Below are positions 8,839-17,475 of a DNA stretch of 64,000 nt, piece after piece. The DNA lies in NCBI GenBank assembly GCA_022241475.1, contig JAKOMT010000002.1:24926-88925 (forward strand), written 5' to 3'. The stretch comes from Microvirga sp. (GTDB taxonomy: Bacteria; Pseudomonadota; Alphaproteobacteria; Rhizobiales; Beijerinckiaceae). A model generated the notes under the pieces. It ran no database searches, was not told the origin of the DNA, and saw nothing but the letters and a program-made list of their open reading frames with translations. The translations under genes were made by a program, and so were the position numbers. Numbering within the stretch: position 1 is the stretch's first letter; each line of letters opens with the position of its first letter.

Positions 8839-11082
8839 ATGGGCAAGCCGGTCAATCCGCCGTCCGGCGGCGACATCGAAAGCGTCGAGCTGAAGGCGGC
8901 GCTCGAGGAGCGCTATCTTGCCTACGCGCTCTCGACGATCATGCACCGCGCCCTGCCCGACGCGCGCGACGGCCTCAAGCCCGTCCACCGCCGCATCCTC
9001 TACGGCATGCGCCTCCTTCGGCTCGATCCGGGCTCCGCCTTCAAGAAATCGGCGAAGGTCGTCGGCGACGTGATGGGCTCGTTCCATCCCCACGGCGACC
9101 AGGCGATCTACGAGGCGCTGGTGCGCCTCGCGCAGGATTTCGCCTCCCGCTACCCGCTCGTCGACGGGCAGGGCAATTTCGGCAATATCGACGGCGACGG
9201 CGCCGCCGCCTACCGCTACACCGAGGCGCGCCTGACGCTGGTGGCGGGGCTCCTGCTCGACGGAATCGAAGAGGACGCGGTCGATTTCCGCGCGAATTAC
9301 GACGGCTCCACCGAAGAGCCCGTCGTGCTCCCGGCGGCGTTGCCGAACCTCCTCGCCAACGGCTCGCAGGGCATCGCGGTGGGCATGGCGACGTCGATCC
9401 CGCCGCACAACGTCGCCGAACTCTGCGAGGCGGCGCTCTACCTGATCCAGCACCCGCAGGCGACCTCCGACCAGCTCCTGAATTTCGTGCCCGGCCCCGA
9501 CTTCCCGACCGGCGGCGTCATCGTCGAGCGTCGCGAGCAGATCGCCGAGGCCTACCGCACGGGTCGCGGCGGCTTTCGCGTGCGCGCACGCTGGTCGAAG
9601 GAGGAGAGCCAGCGCGGGATGTGGTCCGTCGTGGTGACGGAGATCCCCTACTCCGTGCCCAAGTCGCGGCTGATCGAGAAGATCGCGGAGTTGCTGCAGG
9701 AGCGCAAGCTCCCGCTCGTCGGCGACATCCGCGACGAATCGGCGGAGGACGTCCGCATCGTCATCGAGCCGCGCTCGCGCACGGTCGACGCCGAGCTGAT
9801 GATGGAATCGCTCTTCAAGCTCACCGAGCTCGAAAGCCGCATCCCGCTCAACATGAACGTCCTCGTCGGCGGAGTCGTGCCGCGCGTCATCGGCCTGTCC
9901 GAGGCGCTGAGCGAATGGCTCGGCCATCGCCGCGAGGTGCTGGTGCGCCGTTCGCGCCACCGGCTCGGCAAGATCGAGCACCGGCTCGAGATCGTCGGCG
10001 GCCTGCTGATCGTCTATCTCGACCTCGACCGCGTGATCCGGATCATCCGCGAGGAGGACGAGCCCAAGCAGGAGCTGATGAAGGCTTTCGAGCTCGCGGA
10101 AATCCAGGCCAACGCCATCCTCGACACCCGCCTTCGCTCGCTGCGCAAGCTCGAAGAGATGGAGCTGAAACGCGAATTCGACGCGTTGACCGAGGAGAAG
10201 GCGCAGGTGCTGGCGCTGCTCGATTCGGAAACGAAGCAGTGGAAGGTCGTCGCCCACCAGATCCGCGAGGTCCGCAAGACCTTCGGCCCCGAGACCGCGC
10301 TCGGGCGTCGCCGCACGACCTTCGGCGAGGCGCGCGACACCTCGGGCATCGATTTCGCCGAGGCAATGGTCGAGCGCGAGCCGATCACCGTGATCGTCTC
10401 GCAGAAGGGCTGGATTCGCGCGCTCAAGGGCCATCAATCCGACCTTTCGAGCATCCAGTTCAAGGGCGACGACCGGCTCGCGATCTCGTTCCACGCCGAG
10501 ACGACGGCGAAAATCCTCGTCGTCACGACGAACGGCAAGGTCTTCACGCTCGACGCGTCGAAGCTGCCCGGCGGCCGCGGGTTCGGGGATCCGATCCGGC
10601 TGCTCGTCGACATCGACGAGGGCGCGGACATCCTCACCGCCTTCGTGCACCGGCCGGGCGTCAAGCTGCTCCTCGTCGGCGCGGACGGTCGCGGCTTTAC
10701 GGCCCCGGCCGATTCCCTCGTCGCCAACACCCGCAAGGGCAAGCTGGCGCTCAACGTCGAGCCGGGCGGCCGCGTCGCGCTCTGCGTCGCCGCCGAGGGC
10801 GACCATGTCGCGATCATCGGCGAGAACCGCAAGCTCCTCGTCTTCGCGCTCGATCAGGTGCCGGAAATGACGCGCGGCAAGGGCGTGCGACTCCAGCGCT
10901 ACAAGGACGGAGGCGTCGCCGACGCCAAGGTGTTCACGCTCGACGACGGCCTGACCTGGCTCGACACGTCCGGCCGGACCTGGACCGTGGCGAAGGCCGA
11001 TCTCGGCGACTGGATCGGGAACCGGGCGGAAGCCGGCCGCCTGCCGCCGAAGGGCTTCCCCAAGAACAACCGCTTCGGCTGA
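8839..11082 (+). CDS. parC: DNA topoisomerase IV subunit A
   Basis: Catalytic subunit of topoisomerase IV, which decatenates daughter chromosomes. The 747-residue product has the breakage-reunion domain with [20 protein letters not shown] and the catalytic tyrosine Tyr127 in RYTEARL. A C-terminal beta-pinwheel follows with repeats such as [11 protein letters not shown]. The quinolone-site stretch reads [11 protein letters not shown], with Gln where E. coli ParC has Ser80. It is last in lepB-rnc-era-recO-parC; the ParE gene is not nearby. A very long antisense open frame over this gene is a GC-rich shadow. Confidence 0.96.
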   Translation: MGKPVNPPSGGDIESVELKAALEERYLAYALSTIMHRALPDARDGLKPVHRRILYGMRLLRLDPGSAFKKSAKVVGDVMGSFHPHGDQAIYEALVRLAQDFASRYPLVDGQGNFGNIDGDGAAAYRYTEARLTLVAGLLLDGIEEDAVDFRANYDGSTEEPVVLPAALPNLLANGSQGIAVGMATSIPPHNVAELCEAALYLIQHPQATSDQLLNFVPGPDFPTGGVIVERREQIAEAYRTGRGGFRVRARWSKEESQRGMWSVVVTEIPYSVPKSRLIEKIAELLQERKLPLVGDIRDESAEDVRIVIEPRSRTVDAELMMESLFKLTELESRIPLNMNVLVGGVVPRVIGLSEALSEWLGHRREVLVRRSRHRLGKIEHRLEIVGGLLIVYLDLDRVIRIIREEDEPKQELMKAFELAEIQANAILDTRLRSLRKLEEMELKREFDALTEEKAQVLALLDSETKQWKVVAHQIREVRKTFGPETALGRRRTTFGEARDTSGIDFAEAMVEREPITVIVSQKGWIRALKGHQSDLSSIQFKGDDRLAISFHAETTAKILVVTTNGKVFTLDASKLPGGRGFGDPIRLLVDIDEGADILTAFVHRPGVKLLLVGADGRGFTAPADSLVANTRKGKLALNVEPGGRVALCVAAEGDHVAIIGENRKLLVFALDQVPEMTRGKGVRLQRYKDGGVADAKVFTLDDGLTWLDTSGRTWTVAKADLGDWIGNRAEAGRLPPKGFPKNNRFG

Positions 11083-11104
11083 GGCCGCGCAGCAGGAGAA
11101 GCCC

Positions 11105-11974
11105 GTGCGCGATCGGCGAACCATCCGCAGCGGCGCTCCCCCGCAGAAGACAGTCATCGTCTGCGCGGACGAATACGGCGTCACCGACGGCGCGAGCCAC
11201 GCCATCCTTGATCTGATCGGCATGGAGCGCGTCTCGGCGGTCGCAGCGGAGGTCGAGGGCGCAGCGTGGCGACGTTTCGCGCAGCCGCTCGCGGAACTGC
11301 GACGGGAGGTCGGAATCGGGCTGCATCTTTCGCTCGGCGACGGATCGTCCTCGCCGTTCGGCGCCGTAGCGCTGCCCGACGCAGTGGCGAGCGTGGAGCG
11401 GCAGGTCGAGACGTTTCGGGACGCGACCGGCTTCTCGCCGGACTTCGTCGGCGCGCGCGGCCACGCGCACGTCTTTCCGGGACACCGCCGCGCCCTGTTC
11501 CTCGCGCTTGAACGCGTCGGTCTCGAGGGCCGAGTCTGGCTGCGGAACCCGTCCGCCTCGCCGATCACGGTTCTGAGGCGCGGCCGGGCGCGCGCGCAGG
11601 CGCTCATGGCCAACGCGCTCGCCCTCGGCTTCGCCCGCGAAGCGCGTCGGCGCGGCTATGCGACGAACGAGGGCTTCGCGGGCTTCGTCGCGGGACCGGC
11701 CGACTTCCCTGTCGAGCGGGACTTCCAGCGCTATCTCCAGCATCGTGGGCCGGCGCATCTCGTCGTCTGCCGGCCGTCCTATCTCGACGACGAGATCGAG
11801 CGGCTCGATCGGCGCGCCGAGCGCCGGATGCGCGAATTGATGTATCTTTCCTCCAACGGCTTCACGGACCTCTTGGAGGTTCTGGGATTGCGACTTTCGC
11901 GAGGCCCGGCTCAATCCGCGACGGGGATCGGCCCGTCGATCGCGAGTTCGTCCGGCCCGACGCGGCAGGCGTAG
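11105..11974 (+). CDS. ChbG/HpnK (YdjC-like) family carbohydrate deacetylase
   Basis: Predicted metal-dependent deacetylase of the YdjC/ChbG/HpnK family, acting on acetylated sugars or hopanoid-linked sugars. The 289-residue product starts at GTG. The metal-binding opening VIVCADEYGVTDG resembles the family block LxxNxDDfGls; GIGLHLSLGDG and ARGHAHVFPGH supply further His residues. HpnK neighbours are absent, so a hopanoid role is not supported. Its 3' end overlaps the 3' end of convergent sfsA by 64 bp. Confidence 0.85.
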   Translation: MRDRRTIRSGAPPQKTVIVCADEYGVTDGASHAILDLIGMERVSAVAAEVEGAAWRRFAQPLAELRREVGIGLHLSLGDGSSSPFGAVALPDAVASVERQVETFRDATGFSPDFVGARGHAHVFPGHRRALFLALERVGLEGRVWLRNPSASPITVLRRGRARAQALMANALALGFAREARRRGYATNEGFAGFVAGPADFPVERDFQRYLQHRGPAHLVVCRPSYLDDEIERLDRRAERRMRELMYLSSNGFTDLLEVLGLRLSRGPAQSATGIGPSIASSSGPTRQA

Positions 11975-12624
11975 GCGTAGACTTCAACGCCCGCCTCGCG
12001 CGCCGCCCGGCATGCGGCTGCGTAGGCCGGATCGATATCGGCGGCCACGGCGAAGCGCTCGGCGCGCATCTGCACCACGTAGACGAGCGCTGCGCGGGCG
12101 CCCTCCCCCTTCATGGCGGCGAGCTCCGCCATGTGCCGGGCCGAACGCGCTGCGACGCAATCGGGAAACTCGGCGAGCCCCTCGTCGCGCATGAGATGGC
12201 AATTCTTGACCTCGAGATAGCAGGGCGGCGCGCCATCGCGCGTCAGCAGGAAATCGACGCGGCTCGCCTTGCCGTATTTCACCTCCGGCCGGACCACGTC
12301 GTACTCGGCGAAGGGCGCGAGAGCGCCGGCGCGCAGGGCCTCGGCGACGAGGCGGTTCGGCAGCGCGGTATTCACGCCGACCCATTGCGGGACGCCGCCG
12401 ATCGGCGCCGCTTCGACCATCTGCCACGACCAGGGGAGCTTGCGCTTGGGATCGTCCGAGCGCGACAGCAACACCCGTGCGCCGGGCGCGGCGAGGCCCA
12501 GCATCGCGCCGGGATTGGCGACGTGAACCGTATCGACGCGTCCGTCCTCGAACGCGACGTCCGCCAGAAAGCGCTTGTAGCGCCGGACGAGCCGCGCGGG
12601 CGTGAGCGGCTTTTCGAATTTCAT
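11911..12624 (-). CDS. sfsA: DNA/RNA nuclease SfsA (sugar fermentation stimulation protein family)
   Basis: SfsA-family nuclease of 237 residues. The start at MKFEKPLTPARLVRRYKRFL was chosen because the family begins there; 24 upstream in-frame codons have no homology. Diagnostic blocks are VHVANPGAMLGL, the nuclease core SRVDFLLTRDG followed by YLEVKNCHLM (Asp, Glu, Lys), and DCVAARSARHMAEL. Convergent with the ChbG-like gene, sharing 64 bp at the 3' ends. Confidence 0.94.
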   Translation of the reverse strand: MKFEKPLTPARLVRRYKRFLADVAFEDGRVDTVHVANPGAMLGLAAPGARVLLSRSDDPKRKLPWSWQMVEAAPIGGVPQWVGVNTALPNRLVAEALRAGALAPFAEYDVVRPEVKYGKASRVDFLLTRDGAPPCYLEVKNCHLMRDEGLAEFPDCVAARSARHMAELAAMKGEGARAALVYVVQMRAERFAVAADIDPAYAAACRAAREAGVEVYAYACRVGPDELAIDGPIPVAD

Positions 12625-12759
12625 GCGGCGCCTCGTCCGTTGATCGCCCGGCGTCGTAGACCATGGCGCGGCGAGGCTCAACCGGAACGCCGTCATCGCG
12701 CCTCTTGAGCCCCGGCGCGACCGGGGTTAAAGCCCATTGTCCAGCACGGAACCCCGATC

Positions 12760-13509
12760 ATGACCGACACCGCGATCACCGCCGCCATCCTCGTCATCGG
12801 CGACGAAATCTTGTCCGGGCGCACCAAGGACAAGAATATCGGCTTCATCGCGGATTACGTCGGCGCGCTCGGCATCGACCTGAGCGAGGTGCGGATCGTC
12901 CCCGACGTGGAGGAGGAGATCGTCGCCGCGCTGAACGCGCTGCGCGCCCGCTACACCTACGTCTTCACCACGGGCGGCATCGGCCCGACGCACGACGACA
13001 TCACCGCCGACAGCGTAGCGAAGGCGCTCGGCGTCGGGATCGACATCGACGATCGCGCCGTCGCGATGATGCGCGAGCGCTATTCGGCGGGAGAGTTGAA
13101 CGAAGCCCGCCTGCGCATGGCCCGCATCCCCTTCGGCGCGGACCTGATCCAGAACCCGATTTCCCGCGCGCCGGGCTTCATGATCGAAAACGTGATCGTG
13201 ATGGCGGGCGTGCCGGCGATCATGCAGGCGATGCTGGACGACGTCGCGCCGCGCCTGCGCACCGGCGTGCGGATGATCATCGAGACGATCGACGCCCACG
13301 GCATGCCCGAAGGCATCTATGCTGGTCCGCTCGCGGTCTGCGCGAAGGAGCATCCCGCCGTGTCCGTCGGCTCCTATCCGTCGCTCGTCGACGGCCGGTT
13401 CCGCAATCAGATCGTGGTGCGCGGCAAGGATTCCGCCGCCGTCGCGGCCTGCGTCGCCGCCATTCGCGCGCTGCTCGTCCCGCTCCGGGGCGACGGGGCG
13501 CCCGCCTGA
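12760..13509 (+). CDS. Competence/damage-inducible protein A (CinA N-terminal domain) family
   Basis: Molybdopterin-binding-fold protein of 249 residues corresponding to the COG1058 half of CinA, without the C-terminal nicotinamide-nucleotide amidase domain. The opening [17 protein letters not shown] and the core [20 protein letters not shown] are diagnostic. Alphaproteobacteria often encode this domain alone. Related proteins have pyrophosphatase activity, which is a possible role here. It is followed 29 bp later by gpt in the same direction. Confidence 0.92.
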   Translation: MTDTAITAAILVIGDEILSGRTKDKNIGFIADYVGALGIDLSEVRIVPDVEEEIVAALNALRARYTYVFTTGGIGPTHDDITADSVAKALGVGIDIDDRAVAMMRERYSAGELNEARLRMARIPFGADLIQNPISRAPGFMIENVIVMAGVPAIMQAMLDDVAPRLRTGVRMIIETIDAHGMPEGIYAGPLAVCAKEHPAVSVGSYPSLVDGRFRNQIVVRGKDSAAVAACVAAIRALLVPLRGDGAPA

Positions 13510-13538
13510 CTTTCGCCACTTCGAGGATCACGAACGCT

Positions 13539-14045
13539 ATGGCAAGCCCCGCCGACAAGGCCTTTCCCGTCTCATGGGACCAGTTTCACCGCGACGCCCG
13601 CGCCCTCGCCTGGCGCCTCTCCGCAGCCGGCCCGTTCGAGGGAATCGTCTGCATCACGCGCGGCGGTCTCGTCCCGGCTGCGATCGTGGCGCGCGAACTC
13701 GAGGTGCGGGTCATCGAGACGGTCTGCATCGCCAGCTACCATGATTATCAAAATCAGGGCGGCCTCAAGGTTCTCAAGGACATCGCGCCCGCGATCAAGG
13801 CCTTGGGCGACGGGAACGGCAAGGGCGTGCTCGTAATCGACGATCTGACCGACACGGGCAAGACCGCGAAGGTCGTTCGCGAGATGCTGCCCAACGCCCA
13901 TTTCGCGACCGTCTACGCCAAGCCCGCCGGCCGCCCGCTCGTCGACACCTTCGTGACCGAGGTGAGCCAGGACACCTGGATCTACTTCCCGTGGGATATG
14001 GGACTGAGCTTCCAGCCGCCGATCAGCAACGGCCGCCCCGCTTAA
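13539..14045 (+). CDS. gpt: Xanthine (xanthine-guanine) phosphoribosyltransferase
   Basis: Purine-salvage enzyme that joins xanthine or guanine to PRPP. The 168-residue product begins [20 protein letters not shown]. The PRPP-binding loop is [17 protein letters not shown] and the pyrophosphate loop [23 protein letters not shown] near the C-terminus is characteristic of bacterial Gpt. A strong intrinsic terminator follows 18 bp after the stop. Confidence 0.95.
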   Translation: MASPADKAFPVSWDQFHRDARALAWRLSAAGPFEGIVCITRGGLVPAAIVARELEVRVIETVCIASYHDYQNQGGLKVLKDIAPAIKALGDGNGKGVLVIDDLTDTGKTAKVVREMLPNAHFATVYAKPAGRPLVDTFVTEVSQDTWIYFPWDMGLSFQPPISNGRPA

Positions 14046-14062
14046 GGACTGGCCGGGAATCG

Positions 14063-14098
14063 AAAAGGCCCGCCGGGTGATCCCGGCGGGCCTTTTTT
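14063..14098 (+). terminator. Rho-independent terminator after gpt (probably bidirectional)
   Basis: A 15-bp stem (AAAAGGCCCGCCGGG, loop TGAT, CCCGGCGGGCCTTTT) is followed by a T run. It lies between convergent gpt and rcdA. The A run on the left arm lets it work for both strands. Confidence 0.92.
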
Positions 14099-14103
14099 GT
14101 CGC

Positions 14104-14628
14104 TCAGTTCGCGCCGAAGGCCGAGCGGATCAGCCATTGCTGTGCCGCGACGGGGCTTTCTCGGCTCCGGCGCACGGGCTCGTCGCTGCTGATCAGGCCG
14201 TCGAGATGCATGATGCGGGCGTGCAGCCGCACGGCCTCGCCGATCAGGTGCTTCAGGCGCGGCGGCAGGGCCGAAGCGTCGAAGACGGGGTTGGCGGTCT
14301 CCTGCGCCGTGAGCCTGACTCGCGACTGTTCATGCAACGCCTGCTCAGGCGTGATCTCGCCCTCCGCGACGGCGCGCTGCACGAGGAGCCACGAAGCGAT
14401 CTGCATCAGCCGCGTCGTCAGGCGCATGCTTTCACTGGCGTAGGTCAGAGAGGCCTGACGCGACAGGAGCCGCGATTCCTCTCGCCCCTCCCCGTCGAGA
14501 TAAGCCGCCGTCTTCTCTACGAGGCCCATCCCTTCCTTGAACAGGGCGCGGAACGCCTCGGAGCCCACGAAGGTGCGGCCGAAATCGACCGGGTCGCCTT
14601 CTTCCCGAAAAGTGATGTCCGCTTGCAT
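14104..14628 (-). CDS. rcdA: RcdA family protein (DUF1465), adaptor for CtrA proteolysis
   Basis: Helical alphaproteobacterial protein of the DUF1465 family, which includes Caulobacter RcdA, an adaptor that helps ClpXP degrade the cell-cycle regulator CtrA. The 174-residue start MQADITFREEGDPVDFGRTF was chosen because a GGAGG Shine-Dalgarno lies directly upstream and homology begins there. The core is SEAFRALFKEGMGLVEKTA and SRQASLTYASESMRLTTRLM. Convergent with gpt. Upstream DNA has CtrA-like spaced half-sites. Family assignment is strong; function in this organism is by analogy. Confidence 0.85.
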   Translation of the reverse strand: MQADITFREEGDPVDFGRTFVGSEAFRALFKEGMGLVEKTAAYLDGEGREESRLLSRQASLTYASESMRLTTRLMQIASWLLVQRAVAEGEITPEQALHEQSRVRLTAQETANPVFDASALPPRLKHLIGEAVRLHARIMHLDGLISSDEPVRRSRESPVAAQQWLIRSAFGAN

Positions 14629-14736
14629 GGCTACGCCTCCTCTGCGCGATCCCTGCGCCCTGTTCCGAATGGAGACGCGGGCGAATGTCTGCGCAATTTG
14701 AGGCAATTCTAGCGCCGTCGAGGCCGACGCGCCGCG

Positions 14737-14758
14737 TTAGCCTTCCGTTAGGGTTAAC
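14737..14758. promoter_or_regulatory. Candidate CtrA-type binding motif upstream of rcdA
   Basis: TTAG, seven bases, TTAG (14737-14751) followed by GTTAAC (14753-14758). Read on the minus strand this is CTAA-N7-CTAAC, two mismatches from the CtrA consensus TTAA-N7-TTAAC. It lies ~110 bp upstream of the rcdA start. In Caulobacter rcdA is CtrA-controlled; the match here is suggestive only. Confidence 0.35.
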
Positions 14759-14780
14759 GCTGTGGAGAACGTCAAAAAGA

Positions 14781-14800
14781 AGCCGCCAGTGACGGCGGCT
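14781..14800 (+). other. Hairpin in the leader of the candidate small ORF
   Basis: Perfect 7-bp inverted repeat AGCCGCC / GGCGGCT with a 6-base loop, ending 14 bp before the Shine-Dalgarno of the 14828 ORF. It has no T run, so it is not an obvious terminator. It could be a leader structure. Confidence 0.4.
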
Positions 14801-14827
14801 CGCAAGTCTCAACAGGGAGGCGTCAGA

Positions 14828-14905
14828 ATGAATGGACAAGTCCACTCGGCGTCCAGAAGGCTGAACACCATCAGTGATACGCTGGAAACCTTAACAAACG
14901 CCTAA
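14828..14905 (+). CDS. Candidate small protein (25 residues)
   Basis: An ATG at 14828 opens 25 codons ending in TAA, starting MNGQVHSASRRLNT and ending DTLETLTNA. The sequence AGGGAGG lies seven bases before the ATG, one of the strongest Shine-Dalgarno matches in the window. The ORF sits alone in the 321-bp gap between rcdA and the DUF1192 gene, both on the other strand. It has no membrane segment and no recognised family. It could be a real microprotein, a leader peptide, or chance. Confidence 0.4.
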   Translation: MNGQVHSASRRLNTISDTLETLTNA

Positions 14906-14949
14906 CGCGTCGCCGTCAGTTGAGAACGACTGCGCGATAATGGGACAGC

Positions 14950-15156
14950 TCAAGACTTCGCGCTGAAGAATGCGTCCGCAGCCGACTTCGACGCCTCTTT
15001 CCTGGAGCGCGCGTCCCGCAACCGTTCGATTTCGGCCTGCAGCGCGGCGATCCGTTCGTCGATTTCGGCGACGGAGAGCGTCGAGAGATCCTGGCCGATC
15101 TCATGCCCGGAGGCGCTCTTGCGCGGGGTCTCTTCTGACAACGGATCGAAAGCCAT
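14950..15156 (-). CDS. DUF1192 family protein
   Basis: Small coiled-coil protein (68 residues) of the alphaproteobacterial DUF1192 family; function unknown. The start MAFDPLSEETPRK is taken where the family begins. The conserved block HEIGQDLSTLSVAEIDERIA is followed by a short coiled coil and the characteristic end SAADAFFSAKS. Divergent from the quinone oxidoreductase gene, with 125 bp between starts. Not truncated. Confidence 0.85.
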   Translation of the reverse strand: MAFDPLSEETPRKSASGHEIGQDLSTLSVAEIDERIAALQAEIERLRDARSRKEASKSAADAFFSAKS

Positions 15157-15281
15157 GGCGCATCCCCGTGTATCCGGCAAAGTCGATCAACGACGGTACG
15201 CCCGACGCCACGACCTTGCCAAGCCGGCGCCTGCATGCGACTCGCAATCGGAACTACGGAAACGTCGTGGAGGAGACTTCG

Positions 15282-16283
15282 ATGAGCCAGCCCGAAACCA
15301 TGCGCGCGATCGTCGCCGACGGCGCCGGCGGCCCGGAAGTCCTGCGCGTCGTGACGCGCCCGGTTCCGCAACCCGGCCCCGGCGAAATCCTCGTGCGCGT
15401 TCGCGCCGCCGGCGTGAACCGTCCCGACGTGGTGCAGCGGCAAGGACATTACGCCCCTCCCCCCGGCGCGCCGGACACGCTGGGCCTCGAAATCGCGGGC
15501 GAGGTCGTCGCGCGCGGACCGGGCGCGGAGGAGTTCGCGCTCGGCGACGCGGTGATGGCGCTGGTGGCGGGGGGCGGTTACGCGGAGTACGCCGTCGCCG
15601 CCCAGGACAACGCGCTGCCCGTCCCCGACGGTCTGACGATGATCGAGGCGGCCGCGATCCCCGAGACCTATTTCACCGTCTGGACCAACGTCTTCGATCG
15701 CGGCGGACTGAGGCCCGGCGAGACGCTTCTCGTCCATGGCGGCTCGTCGGGGATCGGCACGACGGCGATCCAGCTCGCCAAGGCCTTCGGCGCGACGGTG
15801 TTCGTCACCGCCGGGAGCGAGGAGAAATGCGAGGCCTGCCGCCGGCTCGGCGCCGATCTCGCCATCAACTACCGCGAAGCCGATTTCGTCGCGGCGGTGA
15901 AGCAGGCGACGGGCAAGGCCGGCGTGAACGTCATTCTCGACATGGTGGGCGGCGACTACGTCAGCCGCAACTACGACGCCGCCGCGCAGGACGGGCGCAT
16001 CGTCCAGATCGCCTTCATGAAGGGCGGCAACGTCGAGGCCGATTTCCGCAAGCTGATGATGAAGCGGCTGACCCATACGGGCTCGACGCTGCGTCCGCGG
16101 TCGGTGGCGCAGAAGGCGGAGATCGCGCGCTCCCTGCGCCAGCACGTGCTCCCGCTCCTCGCGCAAGGGCGCTGCAAGCCGTTGATCGACAGCGTGTTTC
16201 CGCTCGCGGAGGCGGTTCGCGCCCATGAACTCATGGATTCGAGCGCCCATGTCGGCAAGATCGTGCTGACGATGGACGCATGA
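15282..16283 (+). CDS. NAD(P)H:quinone oxidoreductase, zinc-independent MDR family (PIG3/QOR type)
   Basis: Medium-chain dehydrogenase/reductase of 333 residues that reduces quinones or enones with NADPH. The start MSQPETMRAIVADGAGGPEV follows a GGAGG ribosome site. Diagnostic blocks are RAAGVNRPDVVQRQGHY, the nucleotide-binding LVHGGSSGIGTTAIQLAK, and AKYR-type region LAINYREADFVAAV; the structural and catalytic zinc cysteines are absent, as in QOR proteins. It overlaps the next gene by ATGA, so the two are coupled. Confidence 0.93.
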   Translation: MSQPETMRAIVADGAGGPEVLRVVTRPVPQPGPGEILVRVRAAGVNRPDVVQRQGHYAPPPGAPDTLGLEIAGEVVARGPGAEEFALGDAVMALVAGGGYAEYAVAAQDNALPVPDGLTMIEAAAIPETYFTVWTNVFDRGGLRPGETLLVHGGSSGIGTTAIQLAKAFGATVFVTAGSEEKCEACRRLGADLAINYREADFVAAVKQATGKAGVNVILDMVGGDYVSRNYDAAAQDGRIVQIAFMKGGNVEADFRKLMMKRLTHTGSTLRPRSVAQKAEIARSLRQHVLPLLAQGRCKPLIDSVFPLAEAVRAHELMDSSAHVGKIVLTMDA

Positions 16284-16561
16284 GCGGCGAGACGCCCGAC
16301 AGACGCTGGACGCTTCGCGACCGGGAGGACCGCCCCTACGCCTCAAAGCTCCCCGGCGCGATCGGCGGCAACGCAAAGGCCAAAATCTACGGGCGGCTCG
16401 ACTGCCCCAGCGCGCTATCGGCCCTGGCCCGTGGCTTGCCCTACGCCCCGCATCGCGTCTTCTTCGCGGACGAGGCGACGGCAGCGGCCGCCGGCTACCG
16501 CCCCTGCGGGAACTGCATGCGCGACGCCTATCGCCTGTGGAAAGCCGCGCGCGGAATGTGA
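16280..16561 (+). CDS. Ada-type metal-binding domain protein (stand-alone)
   Basis: A 93-residue protein resembling only the zinc-binding N-terminal domain of the Ada methyl-phosphotriester repair protein. The block FFADEATAAAAGYRPCGNCM matches the end of that domain (AxxAGFRPCKRC). The earlier cysteine part reads IYGRLDCPSA. Only three cysteines exist (one in LDCPS, two in CGNC), whereas Ada uses four with an acceptor cysteine (C38) that aligns with Gly here. Repair activity is therefore doubtful. It is translationally coupled to the upstream oxidoreductase by a 4-bp overlap. Confidence 0.75.
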   Translation: MSGETPDRRWTLRDREDRPYASKLPGAIGGNAKAKIYGRLDCPSALSALARGLPYAPHRVFFADEATAAAAGYRPCGNCMRDAYRLWKAARGM

Positions 16562-16568
16562 GGCGTCG

Positions 16569-17339
16569 TCACTCGGGCTCGCCGATGGCCGGTGCGTCGG
16601 TCATTCCGGCGAGCACTTCGGCCACGTGGCGCGCGGCGACGGGGTTACCGTCGCGCGAGAGCTTTCCGGCCATGTTCATCAGGCAGCCGAGATCGCCGGC
16701 GAGCAGCGTCGGGGCTGCGGCGTCCACGATATTCGCCGCCTTCTTCTCGACGATCGCCCCGGAGATGTCGCTGTACTTGACCGCGAACGTCCCGCCGAAG
16801 CCGCAACACACGTCGGCTTCCGCCATCTCGACGAGTTGAAGCCCCTTCACGCTCGCGAGCAGCTTGCGCGGCTGGGACTGGACCCCGAGTTCGCGCAGGC
16901 CCGCGCAGGAATCGTGATAGGTCACCCGACCATCGAAGCGGGCGTCGACATTGGAGACGAACATCACGTCGACGAGAAAGCTCACCAGCTCGTAGGTCTT
17001 GGCCGCGAGCGCGTTGGCGCGCGGGGACCAGTTCGGGTCGTCGGCGAACAATTCGGGGTAATGGGCCTTGATCATTCCCGCGCAGGAGCCGGACGGCGCG
17101 ACGACGTAGTCGAACCCGGAGAATGCGTCGATGACCTGCTCCGCGAGATCGCGCGACGTTCCGCGGTCGCCCGAATTATAGGCTGGCTGGCCGCAGCAGG
17201 TCTGGGCGGGAACCTCGACCACGCATCCCGCGTCTTCGAGCAGCTTGGCGGCGGCGAAGCCGACCGACGGGCGCATCAGGTCTACGAGGCAGGTCGCGAA
17301 CAGTCCGACGCGAGGCTTCTTGCGCAGTTGCGTTGTCAT
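16569..17339 (-). CDS. (Fe-S)-binding CCG-domain protein, LutA/YkgE type
   Basis: Protein of 256 residues with two cysteine-rich CCG domains like LutA of the lactate-oxidising LutABC complex. Visible motifs are ATCLVDLMRPSVGFA, QTCCGQPAYNSG, PSGSCAGMI in the first half and YHDSCAGLRELG, VCCGFGGTFAVKY in the second. LutB and LutC genes are not adjacent, so its redox partner is unknown. Convergent with the Ada-like gene (7 bp apart) and divergent from DUF3422. Confidence 0.9.
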   Translation of the reverse strand: MTTQLRKKPRVGLFATCLVDLMRPSVGFAAAKLLEDAGCVVEVPAQTCCGQPAYNSGDRGTSRDLAEQVIDAFSGFDYVVAPSGSCAGMIKAHYPELFADDPNWSPRANALAAKTYELVSFLVDVMFVSNVDARFDGRVTYHDSCAGLRELGVQSQPRKLLASVKGLQLVEMAEADVCCGFGGTFAVKYSDISGAIVEKKAANIVDAAAPTLLAGDLGCLMNMAGKLSRDGNPVAARHVAEVLAGMTDAPAIGEPE

Positions 17340-17475
17340 CGGCTGATCTCATCCTCTCCGGTCGTTCGGAATCATCTTCACCGCCACGCGGGCAGGGTCA
17401 ACAGGATTGGCGATGGGACCGGGCTGGGGCATGGTGCGCGAAAGCGCGCACGGGGCGCGCGATATCGGAGAGCGC

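Noticed and set aside
8716..11613. A 965-codon open frame antisense to parC
   Set aside because: Codon bias of GC-rich DNA keeps the antisense frame open. The sense strand encodes an intact ParC, and the antisense product is a low-complexity Arg/Ala/Glu-rich sequence with no homology.
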